In this document: one piece after another, positions 1 through 9,642 of the stretch
How the letters are laid out: every line of letters starts with the position of its first letter
Position numbering within the stretch: position 1 is the first letter of the stretch
Notes under the pieces: generated by a model
The model's database searches: none
Seen by the model: only the letters and a program-made list of their open reading frames with translations
Told to the model about the DNA's origin: nothing
Program-made: the position numbers and the translations under genes
Source of the DNA: Leisingera aquaemixtae
GTDB lineage: Bacteria > Pseudomonadota > Alphaproteobacteria > Rhodobacterales > Rhodobacteraceae
Length of the DNA stretch: 64,000 nt
Assembly: GCF_019801145.1 (NCBI RefSeq)
Contig: NZ_JAHVJQ010000013.1
Span: 48,043 to 112,042 of the forward strand
Reading direction: 5' to 3'

Positions 1-1262
1 ACATCACCGCCAATCACCTGCAGGCGCGGCTGGACGCGGAACTGCGGCTGGCTCCGGGACCGAAGCTGCGGTTCGGGCAGATGCGGATCACCGGCGACAC
101 CAGGGTGCGCAAGGGGGCCATCCGCCGCATTGCCGGCTTTCCGGAAGGCGAGGAATTCCACCCCGACCTGGTCTCCAAATCCGCCACCCGGCTGCGGCGC
201 ACCGGCACCTTTTCCTCTGTGGTGCTGCGCGAGGCGGAGCAGCCGAACCCGGACGGCACCCTCGATTTCGTGGCGCAGTTCGAGGACCTGCCGCCGCGCC
301 GCCTGACCTTCGGCGCCGAGATCAGCTCCTCCGACGGGCTGGAGCTGTCGGGCAGCTGGATGCACCGCAACCTGTTCGGCAACGCCGAGAAGCTGCGGAT
401 CGAGGCCCGGCTCAGCGGCATCGGCAGCAGCAATGACATCGACGGCCGCATCGCGGTGCGGCTGGACCGGCCCGCCAAGCTGGGGCCGGATGACAGCATC
501 TTCTATCTGGCAGAGGCGGAGCGGCTGGACGAAGAGCATTACACCGCCACCCGGGTCTTTGGCGCCATCGGCGCGCGGCGGACGTTTTCGGACACCTTCT
601 TTGTGGAGGCCGCGCTGGGAGTATCCTCGACCCTGGCAGAGGACGTGTTCGGCAAGCGCCGCTTCAAATACGTGGCTGGCAGGTTCCGCGCCGAGTACGA
701 CGCCCGCGACAGCCGCGTGAATCCCGCCAGCGGTTATTTCCTGCAAGGCAGCGCATCGCCCTTCATCGGATTTGACGGCAGCGAGTCCGGCCTGCAGCTA
801 AAGGGTGACGGGCGCACCTATTACGGGCTGGGCGCCGATGACCGGATCGTGCTGGCCGGGCGGCTGCAGCTCGGCTCCGTGGTCGGGCCATCGCTCAGCG
901 AAATCTCCCCGACGCTACTGTTCTTCTCCGGCGGCGCGGGCACCGTGCGCGGGCATGAATACCAGTCGCTGGGCGTGCCCGCGGGCGGCGGCACCGCGGG
1001 CGGGCGCAGCTTTGCGGCCCTGTCCGCCGAGGTGCGGGGCAAGGTCACCGACAAGATCTCGCTGGTGGGCTTTTACGACCTTGGCTTTGTCGACGCGGAC
1101 AGTTTCGTCTCCGGCTCCTCGTCGCGCCATGCCGGTGCCGGCATCGGCCTGCGCTATGACGTGGCAGGCATCGGCCCGATCCGGCTCGACCTCGCCTACC
1201 CGGTGGACGGCGGCAGCGAGGACGGGCTGCAATTCTATATCGGGATAGGACAGGCGTTTTGA
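1..1262 (+). CDS. tamA: TamA outer-membrane assembly protein, 5' end missing
   Basis: The reading frame is already open at the left edge of the window, so this is the C-terminal part of a longer gene. About 20 residues precede the first in-window ATG at 81. The visible part starts with the end of a POTRA domain (RITGDTRVRKGAIRRIAGF) and continues into an Omp85/BamA-family beta-barrel. The motif GAGTVRGHEYQSLG matches the conserved VRGY/F-type barrel signature, and the protein ends in an aromatic residue (IGIGQAF), as expected for an outer-membrane beta-signal. With TamB it forms the translocation and assembly module of the outer membrane. Its TGA stop overlaps the TTG start of the next gene, which supports a tamAB operon. 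Confidence 0.9.
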   Translation, partial: ITANHLQARLDAELRLAPGPKLRFGQMRITGDTRVRKGAIRRIAGFPEGEEFHPDLVSKSATRLRRTGTFSSVVLREAEQPNPDGTLDFVAQFEDLPPRRLTFGAEISSSDGLELSGSWMHRNLFGNAEKLRIEARLSGIGSSNDIDGRIAVRLDRPAKLGPDDSIFYLAEAERLDEEHYTATRVFGAIGARRTFSDTFFVEAALGVSSTLAEDVFGKRRFKYVAGRFRAEYDARDSRVNPASGYFLQGSASPFIGFDGSESGLQLKGDGRTYYGLGADDRIVLAGRLQLGSVVGPSLSEISPTLLFFSGGAGTVRGHEYQSLGVPAGGGTAGGRSFAALSAEVRGKVTDKISLVGFYDLGFVDADSFVSGSSSRHAGAGIGLRYDVAGIGPIRLDLAYPVDGGSEDGLQFYIGIGQAF

Positions 1263-4200
1263 GACAGCATCTTGCCTTTTTCCTAGCCGCTGGCCTGACG
1301 GCACTTCCAGCTGCGGCGCAAGAGACCGCCACGGAGGACGCCGGCGGGCTGCTGGTCGATTTCCTGGAGGACACCCTGTCCGGCGACAGCCGCTATATCA
1401 GCGTGTCGGGGCTGGAGGGGGCGTTTTCCTCGCAAGCCAAGATCAAGAAGATCACCGTGGCCGACGAGGAAGGCATCTGGCTGACCGTCGAAGGCGCGGT
1501 GCTGGACTGGAACCGGCTGGAGCTGTTGCGCGGGCGGTTCTCCGTCAATGAGCTGTCGGCGGAGCGCATCGAAGTGGCACGCGCGCCGGAGCCGCTGCCG
1601 CCGGACCCGGAGCTGCCAGAGGCGGAGACCACACCCTTTGCCCTGCCTGAACTGCCGGTGGCCATCGAACTCGGCCAGATCAAGGCAGCCCGGATCGAGC
1701 TGGGCGAGGCGCTGGCCGGCACCGCGGCAAGCCTGCGGGTCGAGGGTTCGCTGAAACTGGCGGACGGTGCGCTGGACACAAAGCTGGAAGCCGCGCGGCT
1801 GGACAAGCCCGGCGACCACCTGCGGCTGGAGGCGGGCTATGCCAATGAAACCCAGCAGATCACCCTCGACCTGTCGGCAGACGAAGCGCCAGGCGGGCTG
1901 ATCTCCCGCGGCCTGGACCTGCCCGGCAACCCCGACCTGCAGCTGACCGCCAAGGGCAGCGGCCCGGTGACGGATTTCACCGCCGATATCACCTTCAGCA
2001 CCAATGGCACCGAGCGGCTGGGCGGCCAGGTGGTGCTGGCGGCCCGGCCCCTGCCCCAGGACGCCGCGCTGGAGACGCCGCGCGACATCGGGTTTTCCGC
2101 CGACCTCGGCGGCAATATCGACGTGCTGCTGCCGCCGGTGCACCGGCCGTTCTTCGGCCCCGGCCTGCGGCTCAACGTGAAAGGGGTGCGGGAAGGCAGC
2201 GGCGCAATGACACTGGACACGCTGGTGCTGCACACCAACGCCCTGCGGATCACCGGCGCCGCGGCGCTAGATGCGGGCGGCAAGCTGGCTACCGCCAACC
2301 TGAAAACCGCAATCACCCCGCCCGCAGGCCAGGCCGCTGCCGCGCTGCCCTTTGGCGGCGGGCAGACCACCCTGGCCAAGGCGGACCTGCAGCTGCAGAA
2401 AACCCTTGAAGGCCGCTGGGTGCTGGACGGGGTTGTGAACCAGCTGAGCCATCCCGGCGCGCTGGTGGATACCGCCGGGATCTCCGGCCGCGGCACATTG
2501 GACCAGACCAGCGGCTTTAAGCTGGAAGGGCGGATCGCAGCAAGCCTCAGCGGTTTCCAGCCCCGTGATCCGGCGATGGCCAAGGCCACCGGCAACGAAA
2601 TCCGCTTTGAAGGTACGCTCAGCACCGATGGGCCCGGCGCGCTGCACATCACGGACATGGAGCTGCGCGGCAGCGATTACCAGGCCGCGGGCGATGTGGC
2701 CTTCGACGGGCTGGAAGAGGGGCTGAAAGTCACCGCAGACCTGACGGCGGGCGCTGCGGATCTGGGCCGGTTTTCCGATCTGGCGGGCCGTCCGCTGGGC
2801 GGCGCGGTGCAGGCCGCGGTCAAGGGATCTTTCACCCCACTGACCGGCGGGTTTGACACTGATCTTTCGCTGCAGGCGCAGGATCTGTCGGCGGGCATTG
2901 CCCAGGCGGATGAGCTTTTGGCGGGCACAACCACGCTTGACCTCAAGGCCGCGCGGGATGAAAACGGCATTGCCATCGACCGGTTTGCGCTGGCGGGCAG
3001 TGCGCTGGAGGCCGAGGCGGCCGGCACGCTCAGCAACCAGTCCGGGCAGATGGACATCACTGCCCGGCTCACCCGGCTGGAGGTGCTGCTGCCGCAGGCG
3101 CCCGGCACGCTGGAGCTGGCCACCACCCTTGGCCGGGCCGGCGATACCTTCAGCGGCGTCGCGGAATTGAAGGGGCCGCACACCTCCAGCGCCAAGCTGG
3201 ACGGGTCTGTCACGCTGGCAGGGGACGCCGACTTCACCTTTGCCGCCGCCTGGAATGAGCTGGAACGCTTCGTGCCGCAGCTGGCGGGCAGGCTGAGCGC
3301 CGAAGGCACGGCAGAGCGGCGCAACGGCGAGTGGCAGGTTGCCGGCACGGCCGCCGGCCCTGCCGGGATTGCGGTCGAGACCGAGGCCCGCTTTACCGAA
3401 AGCAACGGCAGCACCGATTTGCGCTTTGATGCGGTGATGGCAGAACTGCAGCAGCTGGTGCCCGACCTGCCCGGACGGCTGGCCGCCACCGGCACTGCCG
3501 CCCGGCGCGACGGGACCTGGACCGTGGACAGCACCGCCAGCGGCCCGGCGGGCATCGACAGCCGCATCGAAGGCAGCTGGAACGAAGCCGAGGGCACCGC
3601 CGACGTGACCGCCAGGGGCACCCTGCGGCTGGAGGGGCTCAATCCCTTTCTCTCGCCCAACCTGATGCAGGGGCCCGCGAATTTCGACATGGCCTTGCGC
3701 GGGGTCCCGGCACTGGACGGGGTCAGCGGCACCATCTCGGTCCCCGGCGCCTCGCTGGCGATTCCGGCGGCCGCCCAGCGGGTGGATGACATCAACGCCA
3801 CGGTTTCCATCGCCAGCTCCAGCGCCCAACTGCAGCTTTCCGCCCGCCCGCGCGACGGCGGCACGGTGCGGATCAGCGGCCCGGTGGGGCTGCTGCCGCC
3901 GTTCAACGGCAACCTGCAGATTGCCATCGGCGATGTGGTGGTCACCGACCACCTGTCCTACGAAACCCTGCTGAACGGCAGCCTGGCAATGTCCGGCGCC
4001 ATGGCCGGCGACAAAAAGCTGGCCGGCCGGATCAATGTCGGTGAGACGAATATCAACCTGAACACAGCGGGCGGCTCGGTCTCTTCCGCACCGATCCCGC
4101 CGGTCCGCCACGCCGGCGCGCCGCGCGAGGTGCGCCAGACCCTGGCCCGTGCCGGGCTGACCGGCAACAACGGCGGCGGCGGCGGCGGCTCCGGCAGGAC

Positions 4201-4888
4201 GGCGCTGGACATCCTGATCGACGCGCCGTCCAGGATCTTTGCCCGCGGCCGCGGCCTGCGCGCAGAGCTGGGCGGCCAGATCCGCGTGCGCGGGTCCACC
4301 GCGAGCCCCTCGCCCTCCGGCCAGATCAGCCTGATCCGCGGCACCTTCGACATCCTGGGCCGGCGGCTGGAGCTAGATGAGGGACGGATCACCCTTTTGG
4401 GCGACCTGAAACCCTATCTGGAGTTCAAATCCACTGCCGCCACCGGCCAGGGCACGGCGACGCTGGAAATTTCCGGCCGGGTCGACGCGCCGGAGATCAA
4501 GGTGACCTCGGACCCGCCGCGGCCCAGCGAGGAAGCCCTGGCGCTGCTGCTGTTCGGCGACAACATCGGCGACCTGTCGCCGCTGGCGCTGGCCCGGCTT
4601 GCAGGCTCGGCCCTGACCCTCAGCGGCCGCGGCGGCGGCGCCCAAAGCAAGGTGCGCCAGGCCACCGGCGCCGATACCGTCGATATCGGCACCGACAACC
4701 TGGGCACCGGGCAGCTGGGGCTGGGCGGTTATGTGGCGGAAAACGTCTACACCGATTTCAACGTCAACACCCAGGGCGACAGCGAGCTGAGCATCAACCT
4801 GGATATCACCAAGAGCCTGACGGTTCAGGGAACGGTGGACAGCGAGGGGGAAACCGGGCTGGGCCTGTTCTTCAAGCGCGATTACTGA
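1259..4888 (+). CDS. tamB: TamB translocation/assembly module inner-membrane protein
   Basis: 1209 residues. It starts with TTG, and this start overlaps the tamA stop codon (TTGA). An N-terminal signal/anchor (HLAFFLAAGLTALPAAAQ) is followed by a very long, repetitive beta-rich region with many DxxGxxG-like AsmA/TamB repeats, and then a C-terminal DUF490 domain. That domain holds GQISLIRGTFDILGRRLELDEG and a DPPRPSEEALALLLFG-like segment, both typical of the family. TamB spans the periplasm and partners TamA; members of the family are thought to move phospholipid or help barrel insertion. The length is at the lower end of the usual 1200-1500 residues. A glycine run (GGGGGGSG, about residue 970) sits just before the C-terminal domain. 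Confidence 0.92.
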   Translation: MRQHLAFFLAAGLTALPAAAQETATEDAGGLLVDFLEDTLSGDSRYISVSGLEGAFSSQAKIKKITVADEEGIWLTVEGAVLDWNRLELLRGRFSVNELSAERIEVARAPEPLPPDPELPEAETTPFALPELPVAIELGQIKAARIELGEALAGTAASLRVEGSLKLADGALDTKLEAARLDKPGDHLRLEAGYANETQQITLDLSADEAPGGLISRGLDLPGNPDLQLTAKGSGPVTDFTADITFSTNGTERLGGQVVLAARPLPQDAALETPRDIGFSADLGGNIDVLLPPVHRPFFGPGLRLNVKGVREGSGAMTLDTLVLHTNALRITGAAALDAGGKLATANLKTAITPPAGQAAAALPFGGGQTTLAKADLQLQKTLEGRWVLDGVVNQLSHPGALVDTAGISGRGTLDQTSGFKLEGRIAASLSGFQPRDPAMAKATGNEIRFEGTLSTDGPGALHITDMELRGSDYQAAGDVAFDGLEEGLKVTADLTAGAADLGRFSDLAGRPLGGAVQAAVKGSFTPLTGGFDTDLSLQAQDLSAGIAQADELLAGTTTLDLKAARDENGIAIDRFALAGSALEAEAAGTLSNQSGQMDITARLTRLEVLLPQAPGTLELATTLGRAGDTFSGVAELKGPHTSSAKLDGSVTLAGDADFTFAAAWNELERFVPQLAGRLSAEGTAERRNGEWQVAGTAAGPAGIAVETEARFTESNGSTDLRFDAVMAELQQLVPDLPGRLAATGTAARRDGTWTVDSTASGPAGIDSRIEGSWNEAEGTADVTARGTLRLEGLNPFLSPNLMQGPANFDMALRGVPALDGVSGTISVPGASLAIPAAAQRVDDINATVSIASSSAQLQLSARPRDGGTVRISGPVGLLPPFNGNLQIAIGDVVVTDHLSYETLLNGSLAMSGAMAGDKKLAGRINVGETNINLNTAGGSVSSAPIPPVRHAGAPREVRQTLARAGLTGNNGGGGGGSGRTALDILIDAPSRIFARGRGLRAELGGQIRVRGSTASPSPSGQISLIRGTFDILGRRLELDEGRITLLGDLKPYLEFKSTAATGQGTATLEISGRVDAPEIKVTSDPPRPSEEALALLLFGDNIGDLSPLALARLAGSALTLSGRGGGAQSKVRQATGADTVDIGTDNLGTGQLGLGGYVAENVYTDFNVNTQGDSELSINLDITKSLTVQGTVDSEGETGLGLFFKRDY

Positions 4889-4901
4889 CCGGCCCGGCTT
4901 G

Positions 4902-4949
4902 TGCAGGCAGGACTTGCGGCTGGCGCAATAAGCCGCCAAGCTGCCTGCA
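4902..4949 (+). terminator. Stem-loop after tamB
   Basis: A 9-bp perfect inverted repeat (TGCAGGCAG at 4902-4910, CTGCCTGCA at 4941-4949) encloses a second near-perfect stem (CTTGCGGCT / AGCCGCCAAG). It lies 13 nt after the tamB stop and ends about 30 nt before the next start codon. No T-run follows, so it may only slow transcription or protect the 3' end of the tamAB message. Confidence 0.4.
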
Positions 4950-4980
4950 GAAATCCGGGCAACCACAGATCAGGGGAACG

Positions 4981-6018
4981 GTGGGCAGATCAATCACCCG
5001 AAGGCTGGCAGACCGCGCCAGCCGCGCAGCACACCGCGCCAGATTCCGCGCCTCGCTGCGCCATCTGCACGGGCCTGCGCGCCGCTTTGCCGCGCCGGAC
5101 CAGGTGGTGCTGATTGCCCTGGTGCGTGACGGCACCTATTACCTCGACGCGTTTTTCGACCACTACCGGCGGCTGGGGGTCTCGGCCTTCGTGTTCTTCG
5201 ACAACGGCTCTGCCGACGGCACAATCGAGCGCATCCGGCAGGAGCCGGGCACTGCGGTGCTGCAGTCCCCCCTGCCCTGGCTGGAGTTTGAGAACACCTT
5301 CCGCGCCTACGCCGCAGACCGTTACGGACAGGACCGCTGGTGCCTGTTTGCCGACATGGATGAGCTGTTTGATTTCGAAGGCAGCGAAACCGCCGGCCTG
5401 GCCGGGCTGACCCGCTACCTGACGCAGCAGGGCTATACTGCCTTGCAAGCCGAGATGCTGGAAATGTTCCCCAAGGGGCCGCTGTCCGCGGCTACCGGGC
5501 TTTCCTATGCCGAAGCGGTGCGCAGCTTCCGCTTTTCCGACATCAGCGCAGTGCGGGCGGCCGATTACACGTCTGAAGACACCGGCTTTGCCTATTACCT
5601 GCGCCAGAACAGCCTGCCGCCCGGCGGCGCGCAGATGCTGTTCGGCGGCGTGCGCGGCAAGGTGTTTGGCGAAAACTGCTGCCTCAGCAAGCACCCGCTG
5701 GTGTTCAACGGTCCGGGGGTGCAAGCGGCGGTGCATCCGCATGCCTCAGCCGGGGTGCGGGTCGCGGACATGGAAGGGCTGATCCGCCATTACAAATTCG
5801 CCGGCGACAGCCTGGCGCGGGATCTGCAGATCCAGGCGGAAGCGGTATCGGAGCACGGCGAGGACCGCCGGCGCAGCAACGCGATGCGGGCGCGGCCGGA
5901 CCTCAGCCTGTGGTCCGAGGACGCTGTTGAAGATGCAGGTATGGCAGAGCTGCAGCACCGGGGCTTTCTGCGCCCGTCGCCGCAGTACCGTGCCTATCTT
6001 GCCGGGGACGCCGCATGA
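4981..6018 (+). CDS. Glycosyltransferase family 2-like protein
   Basis: 345 residues from a GTG start; the first about 30 residues are Arg-rich. The core fits the Glyco_tranf_2_4 / GT92-like group: VVLIALVRDGTYYLDAFFDH, then VFFDNGSADGT (nucleotide-sugar binding), then a DMDELF acidic motif in place of DxD. There is no signal peptide or membrane segment, so it should act on the cytoplasmic face. The next glycosyltransferase starts inside its last codons (ATGA overlap at 6015-6018). It is the first gene of the polysaccharide locus. Donor and acceptor cannot be read from sequence. Confidence 0.8.
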   Translation: MGRSITRRLADRASRAAHRARFRASLRHLHGPARRFAAPDQVVLIALVRDGTYYLDAFFDHYRRLGVSAFVFFDNGSADGTIERIRQEPGTAVLQSPLPWLEFENTFRAYAADRYGQDRWCLFADMDELFDFEGSETAGLAGLTRYLTQQGYTALQAEMLEMFPKGPLSAATGLSYAEAVRSFRFSDISAVRAADYTSEDTGFAYYLRQNSLPPGGAQMLFGGVRGKVFGENCCLSKHPLVFNGPGVQAAVHPHASAGVRVADMEGLIRHYKFAGDSLARDLQIQAEAVSEHGEDRRRSNAMRARPDLSLWSEDAVEDAGMAELQHRGFLRPSPQYRAYLAGDAA

Positions 6019-6965
6019 GTGCCCCTCCCATCGCCGCCGTGGTCATCGGCCGCAACGAAGGGGAGCGGCTGATCCGCTGCCTGCGCTCCTTGCAAGGCCA
6101 GGTGCAGCAGCTGGTCTATGTCGACAGCGGGTCAAGCGACGGATCGGCAGCGGCGGCGCGGGATCTGGGCGCCACGGTGGTGAATTTGGACCTCAGCCAG
6201 CGGTTCACCGCCGCCCGCGCCCGCAACGCCGGGCTGGCTGTGCTGGAGAACGGGATCGAGTTTGTGCAATTCGTGGATGGCGACTGCGAGGTGGACCCGG
6301 ACTGGATCGCCACCGCCGCGGATTTCATGCAGGCACATCCCAAGGCCGCGGTGGCCTGCGGGCGGCGGCGGGAGCGGTTTCCTGAGGTGTCGGTCTACAA
6401 CCGGCTGTGCGATGCGGAATGGGACACGCCCGTTGGCGAGGCCAAGGCCTGCGGCGGTGACGCGCTGATGCGGGTGGTGGCGGTCTATACCGCTGGCGGC
6501 TACCGCGAGGGGCTGATCGCCGGAGAGGAGCCGGAACTGTGCCTGCGCCTGCGTCGAGCGGGCTGGCAGATCTGGCGGCTGGAGGCAGAGATGACCCTGC
6601 ATGACGCGCAGATTCTGCGTTTCGGCCAATGGTGGAACCGCAGCCGCCGCGCAGGCCATGCCTTTGCCGAAGGCGCGGCGCTGCATGGGGCGGGGGTGGA
6701 GCGCCACTGGGTAGCGGAGACCCGCCGCGCCCTGCTGTGGGGCGCCGCCCTGCCTGTCGCCATTGCGCTGGCAGCCCTGGCACATCCCTTGCTGATGCTC
6801 GCGTCGCTCATCTACCCGGCCCAGGTACTGCGGCTGTCCCGCCGCATGGGATTTGAACGGGCGCTGTTTTCGGTGCTTGGGAAATTTGCCGAGGCCGCGG
6901 GCGCGCTGGAGTTTTACTGGCACCGCTGGCGCGGCAGCGCGCGCGGCATATTGGAATACAAGTAG
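6015..6965 (+). CDS. Glycosyltransferase family 2
   Basis: 316 residues, translationally coupled to the upstream glycosyltransferase by an ATGA overlap. The N-terminal GT-A fold is clear: AAVVIGRNEGERLIRCLRSL, YVDSGSSDGS and the metal-binding FVDGDCEVD. It is followed by GGDALMR and EEPELCLRLRRAGW, the usual acceptor-side motif of GT2 rhamnosyl/galactosyl transferases. The C-terminal third has hydrophobic helices (LLWGAALPVAIALAALAHPL), so it is probably membrane-associated. It is one of at least six glycosyltransferases in the locus. Confidence 0.85.
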   Translation: MSAPPIAAVVIGRNEGERLIRCLRSLQGQVQQLVYVDSGSSDGSAAAARDLGATVVNLDLSQRFTAARARNAGLAVLENGIEFVQFVDGDCEVDPDWIATAADFMQAHPKAAVACGRRRERFPEVSVYNRLCDAEWDTPVGEAKACGGDALMRVVAVYTAGGYREGLIAGEEPELCLRLRRAGWQIWRLEAEMTLHDAQILRFGQWWNRSRRAGHAFAEGAALHGAGVERHWVAETRRALLWGAALPVAIALAALAHPLLMLASLIYPAQVLRLSRRMGFERALFSVLGKFAEAAGALEFYWHRWRGSARGILEYK

Positions 6966-6972
6966 CCCGCCG

Positions 6973-7725
6973 TCAGCGGTCCCGGATACGCCAGGCTGCG
7001 AGGGTATGCCCGGGCAGGATCGCTATACATTTCAAGTAGCGCGGCAGCAGACGGCCGGGACTGGACAGAGCCCGCCACAGCCATTCCATCGCAATGGCCC
7101 GGACCCAGGACGGGGCGCGCTTCTGGTGGCCGCCGAGAAAATCCAGCCCGGCCCCGACAGAGGCAAAGCCGGCCGCAGGCGCCAGCTTGCGCCCGCGCTG
7201 GGCAAATTGCTCCTGCTTGGGGGCGCCCAGCGCCAGGAAACACAGGCAGGGGCCGGTTTCGTCCAGCCGGTGCAGGATCTGGTCCGCCTCTCCTCCTTCG
7301 GGGTCAAAGCGGCCCGAGGGGGCATGGATCCAGGCGATCTTCAAACCCGGCACCGCTGCTGTCAGAGCGGCCTCAGCATCCTTAAGCGCTTCCTCTGTGC
7401 TGCCCGCCAGCACCAACGGCACCCCGGCCTCAGCCGCTAGGCGGGACAGCGGCAGCACCATGTCGGAGCCCGGCATCAGCTCCACCGGGCGGCGGGCAAG
7501 GCGTGACAGCCAAACAATAGGGCGCCCGTCCGCCACCACCAGGTCCTGCGCCTGATAGGCAGACAGGAACGCCGCCGACGCTTCCATCTTGACCAGGTGA
7601 TCCAGGTTCAGCGTCGCCAGCGCAAAGCCCTGCCCCGCGCTGAAGCGGGCGCTGATTTCAGCCTCCAGCCGGGCGCGGGCGGGTGTGTTCACCGCAATCC
7701 GGCGGCCTTGGCATTCGAAATACAT
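6973..7725 (-). CDS. WecG/TagA/CpsF family glycosyltransferase
   Basis: 250 residues with the chosen ATG at 7725, which is preceded by a good ribosome site (GGGGAG, 5 nt away); an in-frame extension to 7815 has no such signal. The family motifs are present: VVADGRPIVWLSRL near residue 70, LPLVLAGSTEE, and the signature ALGAPKQEQF near residue 170. Members transfer N-acetylmannosaminyl or related sugars from UDP-sugars to lipid-linked acceptors (GT26). It is transcribed against its neighbours and ends 7 nt from the preceding glycosyltransferase stop. It shares a 192-nt divergent promoter region with the next gene. Confidence 0.88.
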   Translation of the reverse strand: MYFECQGRRIAVNTPARARLEAEISARFSAGQGFALATLNLDHLVKMEASAAFLSAYQAQDLVVADGRPIVWLSRLARRPVELMPGSDMVLPLSRLAAEAGVPLVLAGSTEEALKDAEAALTAAVPGLKIAWIHAPSGRFDPEGGEADQILHRLDETGPCLCFLALGAPKQEQFAQRGRKLAPAAGFASVGAGLDFLGGHQKRAPSWVRAIAMEWLWRALSSPGRLLPRYLKCIAILPGHTLAAWRIRDR

Positions 7726-7917
7726 GTGGCTCCCCGGTTGCGTTCCGCCCCGTGATACCGCCGCCGGTGCCGCCAGGCCAGCCCGCCGGACGCGGCGCCC
7801 CTGCTGGCGTGGCAAAGCTGCACACCGTTAACCCGTTGTTGCAAATCCGCGCGACAGCGCCGCGCGCAACAGGTAAAGTTTGACGCAAATACCGGGGAAT
7901 TGAGGGAGCACGGGGCT
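7726..7917. promoter_or_regulatory. Divergent intergenic region between wecG-type gene and wzy-like gene
   Basis: 192 nt between two divergently transcribed genes, so it must contain both promoters. A GTTTGACGCAAATACC stretch at 7878-7893 is the only TTGAC-like -35 element seen toward the + strand. No clear operator repeat was found. Confidence 0.35.
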
Positions 7918-9381
7918 TTGCCCAACGCTTTGGCCTATCTGATGCTGCTGGCCTGGCCGCTGGCCAGCCTGATCCTGTTCCGGCGCCTGCCGCTGGAGCG
8001 GGCGATCCTGTGGTGCATCATTGCGGGCTACCTGCTGCTGCCGCCGCTGGCCGAGTTCGACCTGCCGCTGGTGCCGGACATGGACAAGTTCGCGATCCCC
8101 TCGGTGATGGCCTTTGTGCTGTGTGCCTTCCTGCTGCGCAGGCCGGTGCCGCTGCTGCCGCGCCATCCCGCAGTGCGGGTGCTGGTGCTGTTGTTCGTGT
8201 TCGGGGTCATCCCCACCGTGCTGACCAATGGCGAGCCGATCCTGTTCCGCCAAATCGCCAATTCCGACCCGATCATCTTTCTGACCGATCAGCTGCCGGG
8301 GCTGCGCTGGCGCGACCTGGGCTCGGTGATCATCAACCAGGTGATCGTGCTGATCCCCTTCCTGCTGGCGCGCCGTTACCTGTCCACCCCCGAGGCCCAG
8401 CGCGAACTGCTGCTGGCGCTGATGATCGGCGCGCTGGCCTATACCGTCCCGTCGCTGATCGAGATCCGCTTCAGCCCGCAGATCAATGTCTGGATCTACG
8501 GCTTTTTCCAGCATGATTTCAGCCAGATGATCCGCCAGGGCGGCTTCCGCCCCATCGTGTTCCTGCCGCATGCGCTGTGGCTGGCCTTTTTCATGATGTC
8601 GGCGCTGCTGGCAGCCACCGCGCTGGCCCGCACCGCCGCAGGCGGGGCGCGCATCCGGCTGGCGCTGGCCGCGGCCTACCTGTTTGCGGTGCTGGTGCTG
8701 TGCAAGAGCCTCGCCTCGCTGGCTTATGCGCTGGCCTTTGTGCCGGTGGTGGCGCTGGCGCCCGTGCGCTGGCAGCTGCGCACGGCCCTGCTGCTGGCAC
8801 TGATCGCAGTGGTCTACCCGATGCTGCGCAACACCGGGCTGGTGCCGACAGAGGAGCTGGTGGCTCAGGCAAGCACCATCAGCGCCGAGCGGGCGCATTC
8901 GCTGAACTACCGCTTTGAGAACGAGGCGCAGCTGTTGGCCCGCGCTGCTGAAAAGCCCTGGTTCGGATGGGGCGGCTGGGGCCGCAACCTGGTGCGGCAC
9001 GCGGAAACCGGGCAGATCCTGTCGATCCCGGACGGCCGCTGGATCATCGTCTTCGGCACCTTCGGCTGGCTGGGCTATATCGCCGAGATGGGCCTTCTGG
9101 CGGCGCCGCTGGTGCTGCTGGCCTATGCTGCCGGCCGTGCGCCGCGCGGCAGCCTGTCGCCCTATGCCGCTCCGATTGCGCTGATCCTGGCCGCCACCAT
9201 GATGGACATGCTGCTGAATGCCACTCTGATTCCAATCACCTGGATGTGCGCCGGATCGGTGCTGGGCTACGCCGAACGGCTGCTTTATCCGGACTTGTTC
9301 CGCGCAAAACCGGCACTATTTGGCGGGACGCAGGCGCTGATGCCTGACACCGCCGGGCCAGAGCGGCGCAGCATCTTGTGA
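7918..9381 (+). CDS. O-antigen ligase/polymerase-like membrane protein (Wzy type)
   Basis: 487 residues from the TTG at 7918, which has GAGGGAG nine bases upstream; a TTG at 7900 is possible but has poorer spacing. It is strongly hydrophobic with about ten to twelve predicted membrane helices (PNALAYLMLLAWPLASLILF onward). A long periplasmic loop carries RFENEAQLLARAAEKPWFGW followed by a further G-rich turn, matching the R...A....P..G.G loop of Wzy_C/WaaL proteins. In this setting it most likely polymerises or ligates the locus glycan at the periplasmic face. Sequence conservation in this family is low, so ligase and polymerase cannot be told apart. Confidence 0.7.
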   Translation: MPNALAYLMLLAWPLASLILFRRLPLERAILWCIIAGYLLLPPLAEFDLPLVPDMDKFAIPSVMAFVLCAFLLRRPVPLLPRHPAVRVLVLLFVFGVIPTVLTNGEPILFRQIANSDPIIFLTDQLPGLRWRDLGSVIINQVIVLIPFLLARRYLSTPEAQRELLLALMIGALAYTVPSLIEIRFSPQINVWIYGFFQHDFSQMIRQGGFRPIVFLPHALWLAFFMMSALLAATALARTAAGGARIRLALAAAYLFAVLVLCKSLASLAYALAFVPVVALAPVRWQLRTALLLALIAVVYPMLRNTGLVPTEELVAQASTISAERAHSLNYRFENEAQLLARAAEKPWFGWGGWGRNLVRHAETGQILSIPDGRWIIVFGTFGWLGYIAEMGLLAAPLVLLAYAAGRAPRGSLSPYAAPIALILAATMMDMLLNATLIPITWMCAGSVLGYAERLLYPDLFRAKPALFGGTQALMPDTAGPERRSIL

Positions 9382-9642
9382 TGCCGCAATCTTTCCGCTT
9401 TTCCGGCCGAAATTGACACAATGCGTCCTTAGGACAGCCGCATGGATTGACGAAAGTAAATTTGAGTTCACCCGGCCCCGCGGAACAGATGGGGATCCAT
9501 GCCGCCAGGCCGGGCCAACCGCCGGGGAGAACCCTGGCAGCCGAAAATACACCTGTCCGGCAGGCCCTGCCAATTTCGCTAAGCGGACTGGCTGCGGCGT
9601 GCCGGGCTGTTTGCGAAAGGCCAGTGGGGTCAGATATTGACG
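9382..9642 (+). promoter_or_regulatory. Leader/promoter region of the PKS-NRPS operon
   Basis: 261 nt without a gene. It contains TTGACA at 9413-9418 and TTGACG at 9447-9452 as candidate -35 elements, neither with a convincing -10 at 17 bp. A short inverted repeat (GGCAGG-C-CCTGCC) lies around 9560-9572. The region is less GC-rich between 9410 and 9470 than the flanking genes, which fits a promoter. It is probably the only promoter for the seven overlapping genes that follow. Confidence 0.4.

Noticed and set aside
2267..4111. Long open frame (614 codons) antisense to tamB
   Set aside because: Long antisense frames are expected in GC-rich DNA; its composition is Gly/Arg/Ala/Gln-rich without domains, and tamB explains the region.
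5927..6385. Second frame (152 codons) over the junction of the two first glycosyltransferases
   Set aside because: It is a shadow of the two real genes and is Arg/Gly-rich without motifs.
9555..9575. ACCTG...CAGG inverted repeat upstream of the PKS as a possible lux box
   Set aside because: The arms are only 5 bp apart, whereas lux-type boxes need about 10; GC-rich chance repeats are common here.
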